A stretch of 64,000 nt of DNA, taken from UBA3478 sp049596955. GTDB taxonomy: Bacteria; Bacteroidota; Bacteroidia; Flavobacteriales; Flavobacteriaceae. The stretch's first letter is position 1, and each line of letters begins with the position of its first letter. Made by a program: the position numbers and the translations under genes. The notes beneath the pieces are model-generated. The model searched no databases, had not been told where the DNA came from, and saw nothing but the letters and a program-made list of their open reading frames with translations. The DNA lies in assembly GCA_049596955.1 (NCBI GenBank), contig JBMYMD010000001.1, positions 62,001 through 126,000 of the forward strand, in the 5' to 3' direction. Of the stretch, positions 1 to 8,801 are shown in pieces.

Positions 1-995
1 GCTTGAATTACAAGTGGTAAACCGAGGCCTACAATCAATAGCTGCTTGTATAAAGATTTCGCTTGATAACAATTCACAAAAATCAAATATCCCAAATAGA
101 GATAAGTAAAGAGAATCAAAAACCCTCCCATTATAATTCCAAACTCCTCCACAAGAATAGCATAAGCAAAATCAGAGGTCCCTTGAGAAATTTTATTTTT
201 AACCAAGCTATTTCCTGGACCTTTGCCAAATACGCCTCCTCTAGCAACAGCCAATTTAGATAGACTAATTTGATGCGTGGCATCTTTAGAGGCTGATTCT
301 GGATTTAAATAAGTTTCAATTCGATTCTTCCAGGTCACTGCCCTGTCTGTTGGGAGAAGATTTGGAGCAGTCATGAGCACCAAGAAAAATCCACCCATTA
401 ATAGTCCGCAAAACGAAAGGATACGTAGATAATGCGTAAATGGGTATCCTCCAATAAACAACAAAATAAAGCAGAGCGTCAAAAACAAAAATGCTGTGGA
501 TAAATTTTGTAACCCAATCAGTATTGTAATGATGAAAACATAAGACCACAATGTTCTAATACTCTCATAAAAATCTAAGGGTTTATCGTAGTATTTAGCG
601 CAGTAGGTGCTGACATAGAACATCATGACAGGTAAGGCCAAAGTCGAGGGTTGGAAACTAAAACCGAATAAAACTAACCATCTCTTTGCCGCATAGCCAT
701 TGTCTTGCATTAGTACTAAACCCAATAGCACAATCATTATTTGCAATGCAAATCTCAAAAATGACAATTTGACTAATTTTTTAATGGTGATGAGATGAGC
801 AGCGTACATTATGAGTATTCCTCCCAAAAAAATGCGTAGATTTTTCATAATCAGCATCTTTTTTTGAATTCCGTTATCGCTTAAAGTGTGTTCTGTTCCA
901 GCACTATAGGCTAGAAAAAAAGAATACATGAACAACAATAAAACAATAATCCAAATTCGCCTATCTCCTGTAATAAGTTTTGACATCGTTTTCAT
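1..995 (-). CDS. ftsW: FtsW, peptidoglycan polymerase of the divisome (3' part cut by window edge)
   Basis: FtsW is the SEDS-family glycosyltransferase that polymerises septal peptidoglycan with FtsI in the inner membrane. The minus-strand reading frame stays open to the window edge and gives about 331 residues. It is very hydrophobic with repeated membrane segments, and holds a SDFAYAILVEEFG stretch that matches the conserved SEDS loop near the C-terminal part. The ATG at 995 overlaps the murD stop codon in an ATGA arrangement, so the two are translationally coupled. A second ATG nine bases downstream (986) is an alternative start. The C-terminal end lies outside the window. RodA is the main alternative, but the position after murD in the dcw order favours FtsW. 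Confidence 0.93.
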   Translation of the reverse strand, partial: MKTMSKLITGDRRIWIIVLLLFMYSFFLAYSAGTEHTLSDNGIQKKMLIMKNLRIFLGGILIMYAAHLITIKKLVKLSFLRFALQIMIVLLGLVLMQDNGYAAKRWLVLFGFSFQPSTLALPVMMFYVSTYCAKYYDKPLDFYESIRTLWSYVFIITILIGLQNLSTAFLFLTLCFILLFIGGYPFTHYLRILSFCGLLMGGFFLVLMTAPNLLPTDRAVTWKNRIETYLNPESASKDATHQISLSKLAVARGGVFGKGPGNSLVKNKISQGTSDFAYAILVEEFGIIMGGFLILFTYLYLGYLIFVNCYQAKSLYKQLLIVGLGLPLVIQ

Positions 996-2347
996 AGGGC
1001 TAATCGCTTGACTTGGGTTTTAAATTGATCACCTCGATCTTCATAATTTTTAAATAAATCAAAACTTGCACATGCGGGAGAAAGCAATACGGTATCTCCC
1101 GTATTTGAAATTTCATACGCTTTACCAACAGCCTCTGTCATACTCTTTAAAGAAATCATCTCATCAACTACATTGGAGAAAGTTTCGAATAGTTTTTCAT
1201 TGTCTTTTCCAAGACATATAATGGCTTTAACCTTTTCTCGAACCAATGGCAGAAGAGCTTTATAATCATTCCCTTTATCAACACCTCCTGCAATCCAAAT
1301 GATGGGTTTTTGAACCGTTTGTAGCGCGTAATACGCTGAATTTACGTTAGTCGCCTTTGAATCATTGATGTAAACCACGCCCTCAATTCTATTGACCATT
1401 TCTAAGCGATGTTCAACAGCAGTAAATGTGGTAATACTCTGTTTTATCTTTTGACTTTTTAAATGAGTGGCCATACTAGCTAAACCAGCTGCCATTGTAT
1501 TTTGAATGTTGTGATTTCCCTTTAAAGCCAGTTCTTCTTCTCTGATCGTCATTTCCTTTTCGTTGTATTTAAATTTCAAAGCTGAATTCGAGTAATAAGC
1601 TCCTGAATTGTTTGAAATACCACCCATTCCAAAAGGCAATAATTGAGCCTTGGAAGTCTTTGAAGTAATCAAATCTTTAATGTGTTCATCTTCGGAATTG
1701 TAAATCAAAATGTCGTCTTGATCTTGCTGAGCCGTAATTCGAAATTTTGACTGCTTGTAATTTTCGAATTTGTATTGATATCGATCTAAGTGATCTGGAG
1801 TGATATTGGTTAATACTGCAATTTGAGGTTTAAAAAATTTACAATAGTCCAATTGAAAACTACTGACTTCGATTACCGCATAATCGAACTCTGCTTCAGC
1901 GACAGCACGGGCATAACTACGGCCAATATTACCCACTAGGACTGATTTAAGACCAGAGCTTTTTAAAATATGATGAATAAGGGTTGATGTCGTTGTTTTA
2001 CCATTACTTCCGGTGATTGCAATTACCGGAGCTTTAGAATGCAAAAAAGCAAACTCAACTTCATCGATAATTTCAATGCCGTTGTGCTTGATTCGCTTGA
2101 TTAAAAAACTATCATCAGGGATTCCAGGACTCTTTATAACTAAATCAGCATCTAAAATCTGTTCTTCGGAATGACCGTTCATCTCAAAGGCAATTCCACG
2201 CTCCTCAAGTAGCGTTCTATACTTTAAAGAAATGGTTGAAAAATCAGAAACAAAAGTTTCAAAATTCAACTTTTGAGCTAGTATAGCTGCGCCTGTACCG
2301 CTTTCTCCTCCTCCTAAAACTACTATTTTCTTTTTTCCTAACTCCAT
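992..2347 (-). CDS. murD: UDP-N-acetylmuramoyl-L-alanine--D-glutamate ligase
   Basis: MurD adds D-glutamate to UDP-MurNAc-L-Ala in the cytoplasmic steps of peptidoglycan synthesis, using ATP. The 451-residue protein is of normal length. An N-terminal Rossmann-like UDP-binding domain (VVLGGGESGTG, residues 9-19) is followed by the Mur-ligase P-loop GSNGKTTT at about 113-120 and a typical C-terminal domain (YINDSKATN, WIAGGVDKG). It sits four bases after mraY and overlaps the ftsW start by four bases. This places it in one transcription unit with the other dcw genes. Confidence 0.97.
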   Translation of the reverse strand: MELGKKKIVVLGGGESGTGAAILAQKLNFETFVSDFSTISLKYRTLLEERGIAFEMNGHSEEQILDADLVIKSPGIPDDSFLIKRIKHNGIEIIDEVEFAFLHSKAPVIAITGSNGKTTTSTLIHHILKSSGLKSVLVGNIGRSYARAVAEAEFDYAVIEVSSFQLDYCKFFKPQIAVLTNITPDHLDRYQYKFENYKQSKFRITAQQDQDDILIYNSEDEHIKDLITSKTSKAQLLPFGMGGISNNSGAYYSNSALKFKYNEKEMTIREEELALKGNHNIQNTMAAGLASMATHLKSQKIKQSITTFTAVEHRLEMVNRIEGVVYINDSKATNVNSAYYALQTVQKPIIWIAGGVDKGNDYKALLPLVREKVKAIICLGKDNEKLFETFSNVVDEMISLKSMTEAVGKAYEISNTGDTVLLSPACASFDLFKNYEDRGDQFKTQVKRLAL

Positions 2348-2351
2348 TGAA

Positions 2352-3560
2352 TTATCTGACTTTTAATGTTACAATAGTTAAAACCGCTAGAATTACACCT
2401 ACAATTAAAAACCGATTCACAATCTTACTTTCATGCATTCCAATTTTTTGGTAATGGTGGTGTAATGGAGCCATTAAAAAGATTCTTTTACCTACACCAT
2501 ATTTCTTTTTGGTTCTTTTGAAATAAACCACTTGAATCATGACCGAAAGCGTCTCGGCAAAAAATATTCCACACAATAAGGGTATCAACAATTCTTTTCT
2601 CACAATAAGTGCGATCACCGCTATCAATCCGCCAATAGTTAAACTCCCAGTATCACCCATAAATACTTGAGCCGGATAGGTATTGTACCACATAAAACCA
2701 ATGAGTGCACCGACAAAGGAGCCACAAAAAATAACTAGTTCACCTACTCTTGGGATATAGATTATGTTTAGGTAATCGGAAAAAAGTACATTTCCAGACA
2801 CCCAAGCGAATATCATGAGAACCAAGACAATTATCACGGAAGAACCTGCTGCTAAACCATCAATACCGTCGGTTAGATTAGCCCCATTGGATACCGCAGT
2901 CACGATGAAAATAACTATGGGAATAAACACAAGCCAGGCATAATCAGCCCAGTCTTCATTTAAGATCTTTATGATATCAGCGTAATCAAATTCATTGCCT
3001 TTGAAAAAAGGTATATTGGTTTGTAAACTTTTCACTTCTTTTATTTCTGAAAAGTTGATTTCTGTCTGTGCTGCATCTTTTTGCTTTATTGTAATCTCTG
3101 GGTGCGTATACAATACTACACCTACGATTAGTCCTAAAACACTTTGACCTATAAGTTTAAATCTTGATTTTAACCCCTCCTTATCCTTACGGAATACTTT
3201 GATATAATCGTCTACAAATCCGATAACACCCATCCAAAGAGTTGAAACAATTAGCAGTTGGATGTAAACATTACCGATATCTGCAAATAAAATCACGGGG
3301 GACAATAACGATAGAATGATAATCAAACCTCCCATAGTCGGGGTTCCTGCCTTCTCAGATTGACCCTCTAAACCAAGATCTCGTATTTCTTCTCCTATTT
3401 GCTTTCGTCGAATAAAAGCAATGATTCTTTTACCCAAGACCATCGCGATAAAAAGACTCAAAAGTGTAGCTAATGAAGCCCTAAAGGACAAATATTGAAA
3501 GACAGAGGCTCCAGTAAGCTGGTATTGTTTTTCTAAAAAATCAAATAGGTAGTAGAGCAT
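2352..3560 (-). CDS. mraY: Phospho-N-acetylmuramoyl-pentapeptide transferase
   Basis: MraY transfers phospho-MurNAc-pentapeptide to undecaprenyl phosphate, making lipid I on the inner face of the membrane. The 402-residue protein has about ten membrane segments and the family's acidic residues: the Asp pair at 117-118 (FVDDYIK) and Asp231/Asp234 (NLTDGIDGL). The HHH motif is at 367-369 (APLHHHYQ). It is about 40 residues longer than the E. coli enzyme. The extra length lies in a segment around 150-205 between membrane helices, which I believe is usual for Bacteroidota. The stop of murE and the start of mraY abut. Confidence 0.97.
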   Translation of the reverse strand: MLYYLFDFLEKQYQLTGASVFQYLSFRASLATLLSLFIAMVLGKRIIAFIRRKQIGEEIRDLGLEGQSEKAGTPTMGGLIIILSLLSPVILFADIGNVYIQLLIVSTLWMGVIGFVDDYIKVFRKDKEGLKSRFKLIGQSVLGLIVGVVLYTHPEITIKQKDAAQTEINFSEIKEVKSLQTNIPFFKGNEFDYADIIKILNEDWADYAWLVFIPIVIFIVTAVSNGANLTDGIDGLAAGSSVIIVLVLMIFAWVSGNVLFSDYLNIIYIPRVGELVIFCGSFVGALIGFMWYNTYPAQVFMGDTGSLTIGGLIAVIALIVRKELLIPLLCGIFFAETLSVMIQVVYFKRTKKKYGVGKRIFLMAPLHHHYQKIGMHESKIVNRFLIVGVILAVLTIVTLKVR

Positions 3561-5027
3561 TTAATTCAGTTTTGCAAATTCGTTCTTGGTTATTTCTAGA
3601 TCGTCAAAGTGTTGTTTTTCACCTTTAATTTCTTGGTAGGTCTCATGACCTTTACCGGCAATTAAAATGACATCTCCAGGTTGAGCAATTTTTACCGCTC
3701 TTTGTATTGCTTCTTTACGATCGATTACTACGTCATATTTGTGACGGTCTGTTGTTCGAACACCACTAATAATTTGTTCAATTATTTGTTCTGGATCTTC
3801 ATCTCTAGGATTGTCAGAAGTAAAGAAAACCTCATCACTTAAAGTGGCTGCAATCTTTCCCATTAAGGGTCTTTTGCCTTGATCTCTATTACCTCCGCAT
3901 CCCATTAAAGTAATAACACGATTATCTCTGTCTTTAAGTGTTTTAATAGTGGTCAAAACGTTTTCGATGGCATCTGGTGTGTGTGCATAATCAATTACCG
4001 CTTTGATACCATTGCTAGAAGTAATGAATTCAAATCTTCCTTTTACTGGTTCCAATAAACTTAATTCTTTTAGCACCTCTTCTTTGTCAGCACCTAATTC
4101 TACGGCCACTCCGTAGACTGCAGCAAGATTGTACGCATTAAATTCACCCACCAATTTGACCCATATCTCATGGTTTTCAATTCTCAATAATGTACCTGAA
4201 AATTGCTGTTCAAGGATTTGCAATTTTACGTCTGCATGATTTTTTAGTCCATAGGTATGTTTAGCTGCTTTGGAATTTTGCAACATGTACAAACCATTTT
4301 TATCATCAAGATTTGTGAGCGCAAAAGCAGAAGAAGTTAATTCATCAAAAAGTGTCTTTTTAGCGTCTCTGTATTGAGAAAACGTTTTGTGATAATCAAG
4401 GTGGTCTTGAGTCAAGTTGGTGAATACAGCTGCATCCACATCAACACCTGATAAGCGGGACTGATGAATACCATGCGAACTCGCTTCCATAAAACAACAA
4501 GTAACCCCTTTTGATTTCATTTGTTGAAAAACCTGTTGTAACTGCATAGCGTCAGGTGTGGTATGAGTTGTATTTAAAACTTCCGTACCCACTCGAATAT
4601 CAATAGTCGATATCAATCCACATGTATGACCTAACTTTTGAAAAAGGGTAAATAACATCGAACTAACACTAGTTTTACCATTAGTTCCTGTTATGGCGAC
4701 AACTTTAAATGCACTAGAAGGTTTGTCAAAAAAGTTTGAAGCAATAATTCCATATGCTTTCCTGCTATTATCTACTCTGATAAAAGTAACCTCAGTATTA
4801 TCTGATAATGAGCTTGGAATGTATTGACATACTATAGACTTAGCCCCTTTTTCTATTGCCTTTTCTATGAACAGATGACCGTCAAAGGCAGTGCCTTCAA
4901 CAGCTATAAATAAATCTTGATATTTTATATTTCGAGAATCGGCTGTTACTTCATTGACCTGAACAGCTGTACTTCCTTGAACAGCTTCAATAGAGACACC
5001 ATAAAGCAACTCTTTTAGCTCTTTCAT
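3561..5027 (-). CDS. murE: UDP-MurNAc-tripeptide synthetase (meso-diaminopimelate type)
   Basis: MurE adds the third stem-peptide residue to UDP-MurNAc-L-Ala-D-Glu. The 488-residue protein carries the Mur-ligase P-loop GTNGKT at 114-119 and the DNPR motif at 405-408. In characterised MurE enzymes DNPR marks specificity for meso-diaminopimelate rather than L-lysine, so the wall is predicted to be Gram-negative type A1gamma. A DAKK stretch near residue 221 holds the lysine that is normally carbamylated. The ATG at 5027 overlaps the ftsI stop by four bases. Confidence 0.97.
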   Translation of the reverse strand: MKELKELLYGVSIEAVQGSTAVQVNEVTADSRNIKYQDLFIAVEGTAFDGHLFIEKAIEKGAKSIVCQYIPSSLSDNTEVTFIRVDNSRKAYGIIASNFFDKPSSAFKVVAITGTNGKTSVSSMLFTLFQKLGHTCGLISTIDIRVGTEVLNTTHTTPDAMQLQQVFQQMKSKGVTCCFMEASSHGIHQSRLSGVDVDAAVFTNLTQDHLDYHKTFSQYRDAKKTLFDELTSSAFALTNLDDKNGLYMLQNSKAAKHTYGLKNHADVKLQILEQQFSGTLLRIENHEIWVKLVGEFNAYNLAAVYGVAVELGADKEEVLKELSLLEPVKGRFEFITSSNGIKAVIDYAHTPDAIENVLTTIKTLKDRDNRVITLMGCGGNRDQGKRPLMGKIAATLSDEVFFTSDNPRDEDPEQIIEQIISGVRTTDRHKYDVVIDRKEAIQRAVKIAQPGDVILIAGKGHETYQEIKGEKQHFDDLEITKNEFAKLN

Positions 5028-6991
5028 GACATGATTAGTTGAAGATTATCAATTTGAGCAATAGGGGTTCCTGCCTTTTGAGATTGCTCAGTAACTATTC
5101 CTTCTCCTTGAATTTGAAACTCAATGTCTAAATCGTTCAATACAGCGCTAACATCGGACTTTTGCATTCCGATAAAACTGGGTAACTTAAGCTGATTAGC
5201 CTTTGTTGGACCCAGCATATTTTCAATTTGTGCAATAGAAATCTCAGAGATATATGGCGTTTCTGTGAGCACATTTTGTGCGATGGATTTAAATACTGGT
5301 CCAGCGACGTCAGCACCATATATCTGCCGAGATTTATCGGGTTTATCTATAACTACAATACACGAATATTTTGGGTTTTCGGCAGGAAAATATCCTGCAA
5401 AAGAAGAAACGTAATTCAGTTCATCATCAACACTATAATTTATTTGTGATGTTCCTGTTTTACCAGCAAAGGTCAATTGGCTATCACTTAATTTATTAGC
5501 TGTTCCATAACTTTTTTCAACCACATCTCTCAATAATTGCTGGGCAATGCGAATTGATTTTTTTGAAGCTATAGATGGATGTATAATCTCTTTTTCAAAT
5601 GACTTTACGATCTGACCTGCCTTTTGAACAGCCTCCGCGAATAAGGGACGTACTAATTCTCCATCGTTGGCTACTGCGTTATAATACGAAAGCATTTGTA
5701 ATGGTGTTAACTGAATCTCATAGCCAAAAGACATCCAAGGCAATGATAGTCCAGACCATCCAGCATCACCAGGATAACGTACAATGGGTTTTGTTTCACC
5801 CTTGATCTCAATACCTAACTTCTGATTCATTTGCATGCTGTACAAACGATTTACGAATTGCTCAGGACGATTTTTATATCCCTGATGAATCATTTCAGCA
5901 AAAGCCGTGTTTGAAGAAACGGCAAAAGCTTTGGCTAAACTTATAGGCCCATAACCTCCTAACTTAGAATCATTGACATGCTTACCATAAACAGTATACT
6001 TTCCATAAGGTGCGTGAAATACTTTTGAAGTATCAGCGATTCTGTCTTCAAGTGCAGCGAGAAGACTAATTAATTTAAAGGTAGACCCCGGTTCATATCT
6101 GGAATTGATAGCATAATTGAAATCTTCTTTGTACCTACCGTCTTTTTGAAGATTTAGATTCGACATTGCCCGAACTGCACCTGTTTTTACTTCCATCACA
6201 ATAGCTACTCCTCGTTCTGCTTGATGTTTTTCAACAGCATTTAACAAGGCTTGATGCGTGGCATCTTGAATGTTGCTATTGATCGTACTAATCAAATCAA
6301 GTCCGTCACTAGAATTTGAAATAACTTCAATGGTTTTCGTAATATTTGTTTGTAAGGAATGTACCTTTTGAGACCCGTCTTTTCCAGCTAAAATATCGTG
6401 GTGAAATGCATCTTCAATACCCAACATATATTCCTCATTATCACGAATTTCATAGCGCCCTATAAGTCTGCGTGCCATTTGATTAAATGGATAAACTCTA
6501 TGCGTCTCACGCTTCCATATAAATCCTCCGGCTAAGCGCTCTAAATTGAATAGCGGAAAGTTTTTTACTCGCTTAAATTCAGCATGAGTTAGATTTTGAG
6601 CAATAGCAATATGTTGATTTCCATTTTTTCGGGCAGTTTCTATTTTTGACAACCACTGTCCTTTGTTTAAACTTGTGATTTTTGATAAGGAATCTGCAAG
6701 GGCATATTTATGACGATTAAAAAGCCCTTCATTAGCTACTAAAGGGTCGAATGACATATTGTAGTGTGATACACTGACGGCTAATAACGCTCCATCTTGA
6801 GAATAAACGCGACCTCTTCTCGCCTTTATAGGCTTGGTCTGTACAGGCGTATATCTGGCTGTTCTTTCGAGCTCACCGGTTTCTACAAACTGAAAACGCA
6901 CCAACTTGTAAACAATAGCAAGACCAGACAGAATCAAAACCGCCATAAACAGCAGTAATCTTGTATTTATATTTCTCTCTGATTCTTTCAT
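5024..6991 (-). CDS. ftsI: Penicillin-binding protein 3 / FtsI transpeptidase with C-terminal PASTA domain
   Basis: FtsI cross-links septal peptidoglycan as the transpeptidase partner of FtsW. The 655-residue protein has one N-terminal membrane anchor (about 11-33) and a PBP dimerisation domain starting near the RRGRVYSQDG stretch. The three active-site motifs are S303-TF-K306, S359-S-N361 and K511-T-G513. The last ~58 residues (from about 598) form a single PASTA repeat. That repeat is not in E. coli FtsI but is found in many Bacteroidota and Gram-positive homologues. The start overlaps the ftsL stop by one base, the stop overlaps murE by four. Confidence 0.95.
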   Translation of the reverse strand: MKESERNINTRLLLFMAVLILSGLAIVYKLVRFQFVETGELERTARYTPVQTKPIKARRGRVYSQDGALLAVSVSHYNMSFDPLVANEGLFNRHKYALADSLSKITSLNKGQWLSKIETARKNGNQHIAIAQNLTHAEFKRVKNFPLFNLERLAGGFIWKRETHRVYPFNQMARRLIGRYEIRDNEEYMLGIEDAFHHDILAGKDGSQKVHSLQTNITKTIEVISNSSDGLDLISTINSNIQDATHQALLNAVEKHQAERGVAIVMEVKTGAVRAMSNLNLQKDGRYKEDFNYAINSRYEPGSTFKLISLLAALEDRIADTSKVFHAPYGKYTVYGKHVNDSKLGGYGPISLAKAFAVSSNTAFAEMIHQGYKNRPEQFVNRLYSMQMNQKLGIEIKGETKPIVRYPGDAGWSGLSLPWMSFGYEIQLTPLQMLSYYNAVANDGELVRPLFAEAVQKAGQIVKSFEKEIIHPSIASKKSIRIAQQLLRDVVEKSYGTANKLSDSQLTFAGKTGTSQINYSVDDELNYVSSFAGYFPAENPKYSCIVVIDKPDKSRQIYGADVAGPVFKSIAQNVLTETPYISEISIAQIENMLGPTKANQLKLPSFIGMQKSDVSAVLNDLDIEFQIQGEGIVTEQSQKAGTPIAQIDNLQLIMS

Positions 6992-7302
6992 TATTTGACT
7001 ACAACGATTTTCTCAATAGGTTTATGAATAGGCTTTAATCCAAGTGACTCCAAATCTTTCTCGAGTTGAGAAGAGAGCATGCTTTTTTGAACTTCTTGTT
7101 TCAAGACGATATAATCGCTTTGCAGCACATTAATTTCATCATTGAGTTGCTTTATTTTAAAAGCCTTAAAATCACTTTGATTAGATAGGGTGATTCCAAT
7201 AATGCTAATAGCAATTAATACGACAAATATTTGGATAGTCGTTTTGGAGTTTTTACCCAAGAACAATTTCAAGTTTAAGATGTCTATTAGCTTTGCTCTC
7301 AT
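6991..7302 (-). CDS. ftsL: FtsL-like divisome protein
   Basis: This is a 103-residue single-pass membrane protein: a short basic cytoplasmic tail, one hydrophobic segment at about residues 22-40, and a heptad-rich segment (about 48-80) suited to a coiled coil. FtsL binds FtsB/DivIC and helps activate FtsW-FtsI. The sequence is poorly conserved in all FtsL families, so the assignment rests mainly on size, topology and position between rsmH and ftsI. Both ends overlap the neighbouring genes by one base (TAATG). Confidence 0.82.
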   Translation of the reverse strand: MRAKLIDILNLKLFLGKNSKTTIQIFVVLIAISIIGITLSNQSDFKAFKIKQLNDEINVLQSDYIVLKQEVQKSMLSSQLEKDLESLGLKPIHKPIEKIVVVK

Positions 7303-8207
7303 TATAATTTTTCTGCTATTCTCATTTTTGCACTTCTGGCGCGGTTGTTTTGCTCTAATTCTGAAGAATTTGGTTTGAGCATTTTTCCTATACGTTTAAA
7401 ATAGAGGTCTGGATTCCCATAAAAGTCTTTTCGGATTTGACCATCAATATGACCAGACCTTATAAATCGTTTCACTAATCGATCTTCTAGAGAATGATAT
7501 GAAATGACCACTAAGCGGCCATTGGTTTGAATGAGATCATTCAATTGAAGCAAAAAGGTCTCTAAAGAAGCGAGTTCTTGATTGACCTCTACACGGATAC
7601 CTTGGAAGAGTTGTGCTAACAACTTGCTCTTCTTAGATTCTGGTGTCAGATGCGCTACCGCATCAATGAGCTCAAAAGTCGTATTGATTTCGGCTTTTGC
7701 ACGTCTTGAAATTATAGCCTCTGTCCATTGGGGCGCATTGCTGAGTTCTGCATAACTGTAGAACAATTGGGTCAGGTCTTCAGCACTATATGAATTCACT
7801 ACGCTATGGGCCGTCAAATCCGAGGCTTGATCCATTCTCATGTCAAGAGGTGCGTCAAAGCGAATAGAAAAACCCCTAGCACCAAAATCAAATTGATGAG
7901 AAGAAACACCGAGATCAGCCAAAACACCATCTACCTTGGTAACACCGTAGAGCTTTAAGAAATTCGAGGCAAAGGCAAAATTAGAAGCAATAAAAGTCAA
8001 ACGGGGATCATCTATTGTATTTTTTTGAGCATCTATATCTTGATCAAAAACAAAAAGCCTACCGTCTTTATTGAGATGCTTTAGTATTTCTCTAGAATGG
8101 CCCCCTCCTCCAAAAGTAGCATCGACATAAACACCTGAAGCTTTTATCGCCAAACCATCTACGGCCTCTTTTAGCATTACAGGTATGTGATAGGTGTTAA
8201 TCGTCAT
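7302..8207 (-). CDS. rsmH: 16S rRNA (cytosine-1402-N4)-methyltransferase RsmH (MraW)
   Basis: RsmH methylates N4 of C1402 in 16S rRNA using S-adenosylmethionine. The 301-residue protein has the SAM-binding signature DATFGGGGHS near residues 29-38, a LADLGVSSHQ stretch and a GARGFSIR segment, with the conserved C-terminal SYHSLEDR and NNRARSAKMR motifs. Length matches the family. It is the second gene of the dcw cluster. It overlaps the end of mraZ by 11 bases and shares one base with ftsL. Confidence 0.96.
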   Translation of the reverse strand: MTINTYHIPVMLKEAVDGLAIKASGVYVDATFGGGGHSREILKHLNKDGRLFVFDQDIDAQKNTIDDPRLTFIASNFAFASNFLKLYGVTKVDGVLADLGVSSHQFDFGARGFSIRFDAPLDMRMDQASDLTAHSVVNSYSAEDLTQLFYSYAELSNAPQWTEAIISRRAKAEINTTFELIDAVAHLTPESKKSKLLAQLFQGIRVEVNQELASLETFLLQLNDLIQTNGRLVVISYHSLEDRLVKRFIRSGHIDGQIRKDFYGNPDLYFKRIGKMLKPNSSELEQNNRARSAKMRIAEKL

Positions 8208-8649
8208 CTGAGAAAATATCTTCTGCCAAGTCGGCGTAATTATTTTGACCTTGCTCTAGAACTTCCTCATACATATCCTTATCCCAGATTTCAATGCGAT
8301 CGATAACCGCACTGAGCACGACTTCCTTTTTGAGTCCTGCAAAAGCGACGAGTGACTTAGGTATTTGAATTCTACCGTGCTCCTCGATTTGAAGAGGCTG
8401 AGTTCCGGCGAGAAAATTTCTTAAGAACGTGTCATAGGATCTTGAAAATCTATTTTTCTTCAAAATCTTTTCCATCAATTCATCATAAGCTTCCTTAGGA
8501 TAGAGCTCTAAACAGTTTTGAAAAACCGATCGCTTAATCACAAATCCTTTTTCAAGAATTGGCAATAACTGAGATTTGAGTGAAACAGGTAGTGTCACTC
8601 TCCCCTTGGCGTCAGCCTTACAGTCGTATTGTCCAATGATGTGAAGCAT
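8197..8649 (-). CDS. mraZ: Transcriptional regulator MraZ
   Basis: MraZ is a SpoVT/AbrB-fold DNA-binding protein that represses the dcw cluster, including itself. From the ATG at 8649 the protein has 150 residues with two DAKGR-type repeats: CKADAKGRVTLP near the start and EEHGRIQIP in the second half. The frame stays open upstream to a TTG at 8676, but that codon is part of a -7 promoter box (8674-8681). I therefore chose the ATG at 8649, which also matches the usual MraZ N-terminus. Four tandem 10-bp repeats upstream are a likely autoregulatory operator. Confidence 0.95.
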   Translation of the reverse strand: MLHIIGQYDCKADAKGRVTLPVSLKSQLLPILEKGFVIKRSVFQNCLELYPKEAYDELMEKILKKNRFSRSYDTFLRNFLAGTQPLQIEEHGRIQIPKSLVAFAGLKKEVVLSAVIDRIEIWDKDMYEEVLEQGQNNYADLAEDIFSDDD

Positions 8650-8673
8650 TTGTTTAGCGTCGATCTTATACAC

Positions 8674-8681
8674 CAAATATA
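8674..8681 (-). promoter_or_regulatory. -7 promoter element for the mraZ/dcw operon
   Basis: On the minus strand this reads TATATTTG, a full match to the Bacteroidota -7 consensus TAnnTTTG. It lies 25 bases before the mraZ ATG at 8649, predicting a short untranslated leader. No good TTG -33 element is visible at the usual distance. The repeats at 8691-8730 occupy that space instead. Confidence 0.65.
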
Positions 8682-8690
8682 CTTTATTTA

Positions 8691-8730
8691 TCTACACATT
8701 TTTACACTTTTTTACACATTTATCCACAAT
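8691..8730 (-). promoter_or_regulatory. Four 10-bp tandem repeats, probable MraZ operator
   Basis: Read on the minus strand, four consecutive 10-mers share one register: ATTGTGGATA, AATGTGTAAA, AAAGTGTAAA and AATGTGTAGA. The common core is AAnGTGTAAA. MraZ operators described in other bacteria are tandem short boxes on about a 10-bp spacing (TGGGN boxes in E. coli, AAAGTG-type boxes in mycoplasmas, from memory). These repeats lie directly upstream of the mraZ -7 box, where a bound MraZ would block RNA polymerase. Confidence 0.7.
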
Positions 8731-8782
8731 TTGAAGTTTTTTTGAATTTTGATTAAAAAAAATTTAATTAGAACGAATTACC

Positions 8783-8790
8783 TATATTTG
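8783..8790 (+). promoter_or_regulatory. -7 promoter element for the alpha/beta hydrolase gene
   Basis: TATATTTG on the plus strand matches TAnnTTTG. It ends 11 bases before the ATG at 8802, so the transcript would start only a few bases ahead of the gene. It forms a divergent promoter pair with the mraZ promoter about 100 bases away. Confidence 0.6.
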
Positions 8791-8801
8791 AAATTCCTCA
8801 A

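Noticed and set aside
8650..8676. Longer mraZ starting at TTG 8676
   Set aside because: The TTG is the last three bases of the TATATTTG promoter box, so it would not be transcribed; the ATG at 8649 matches the family.
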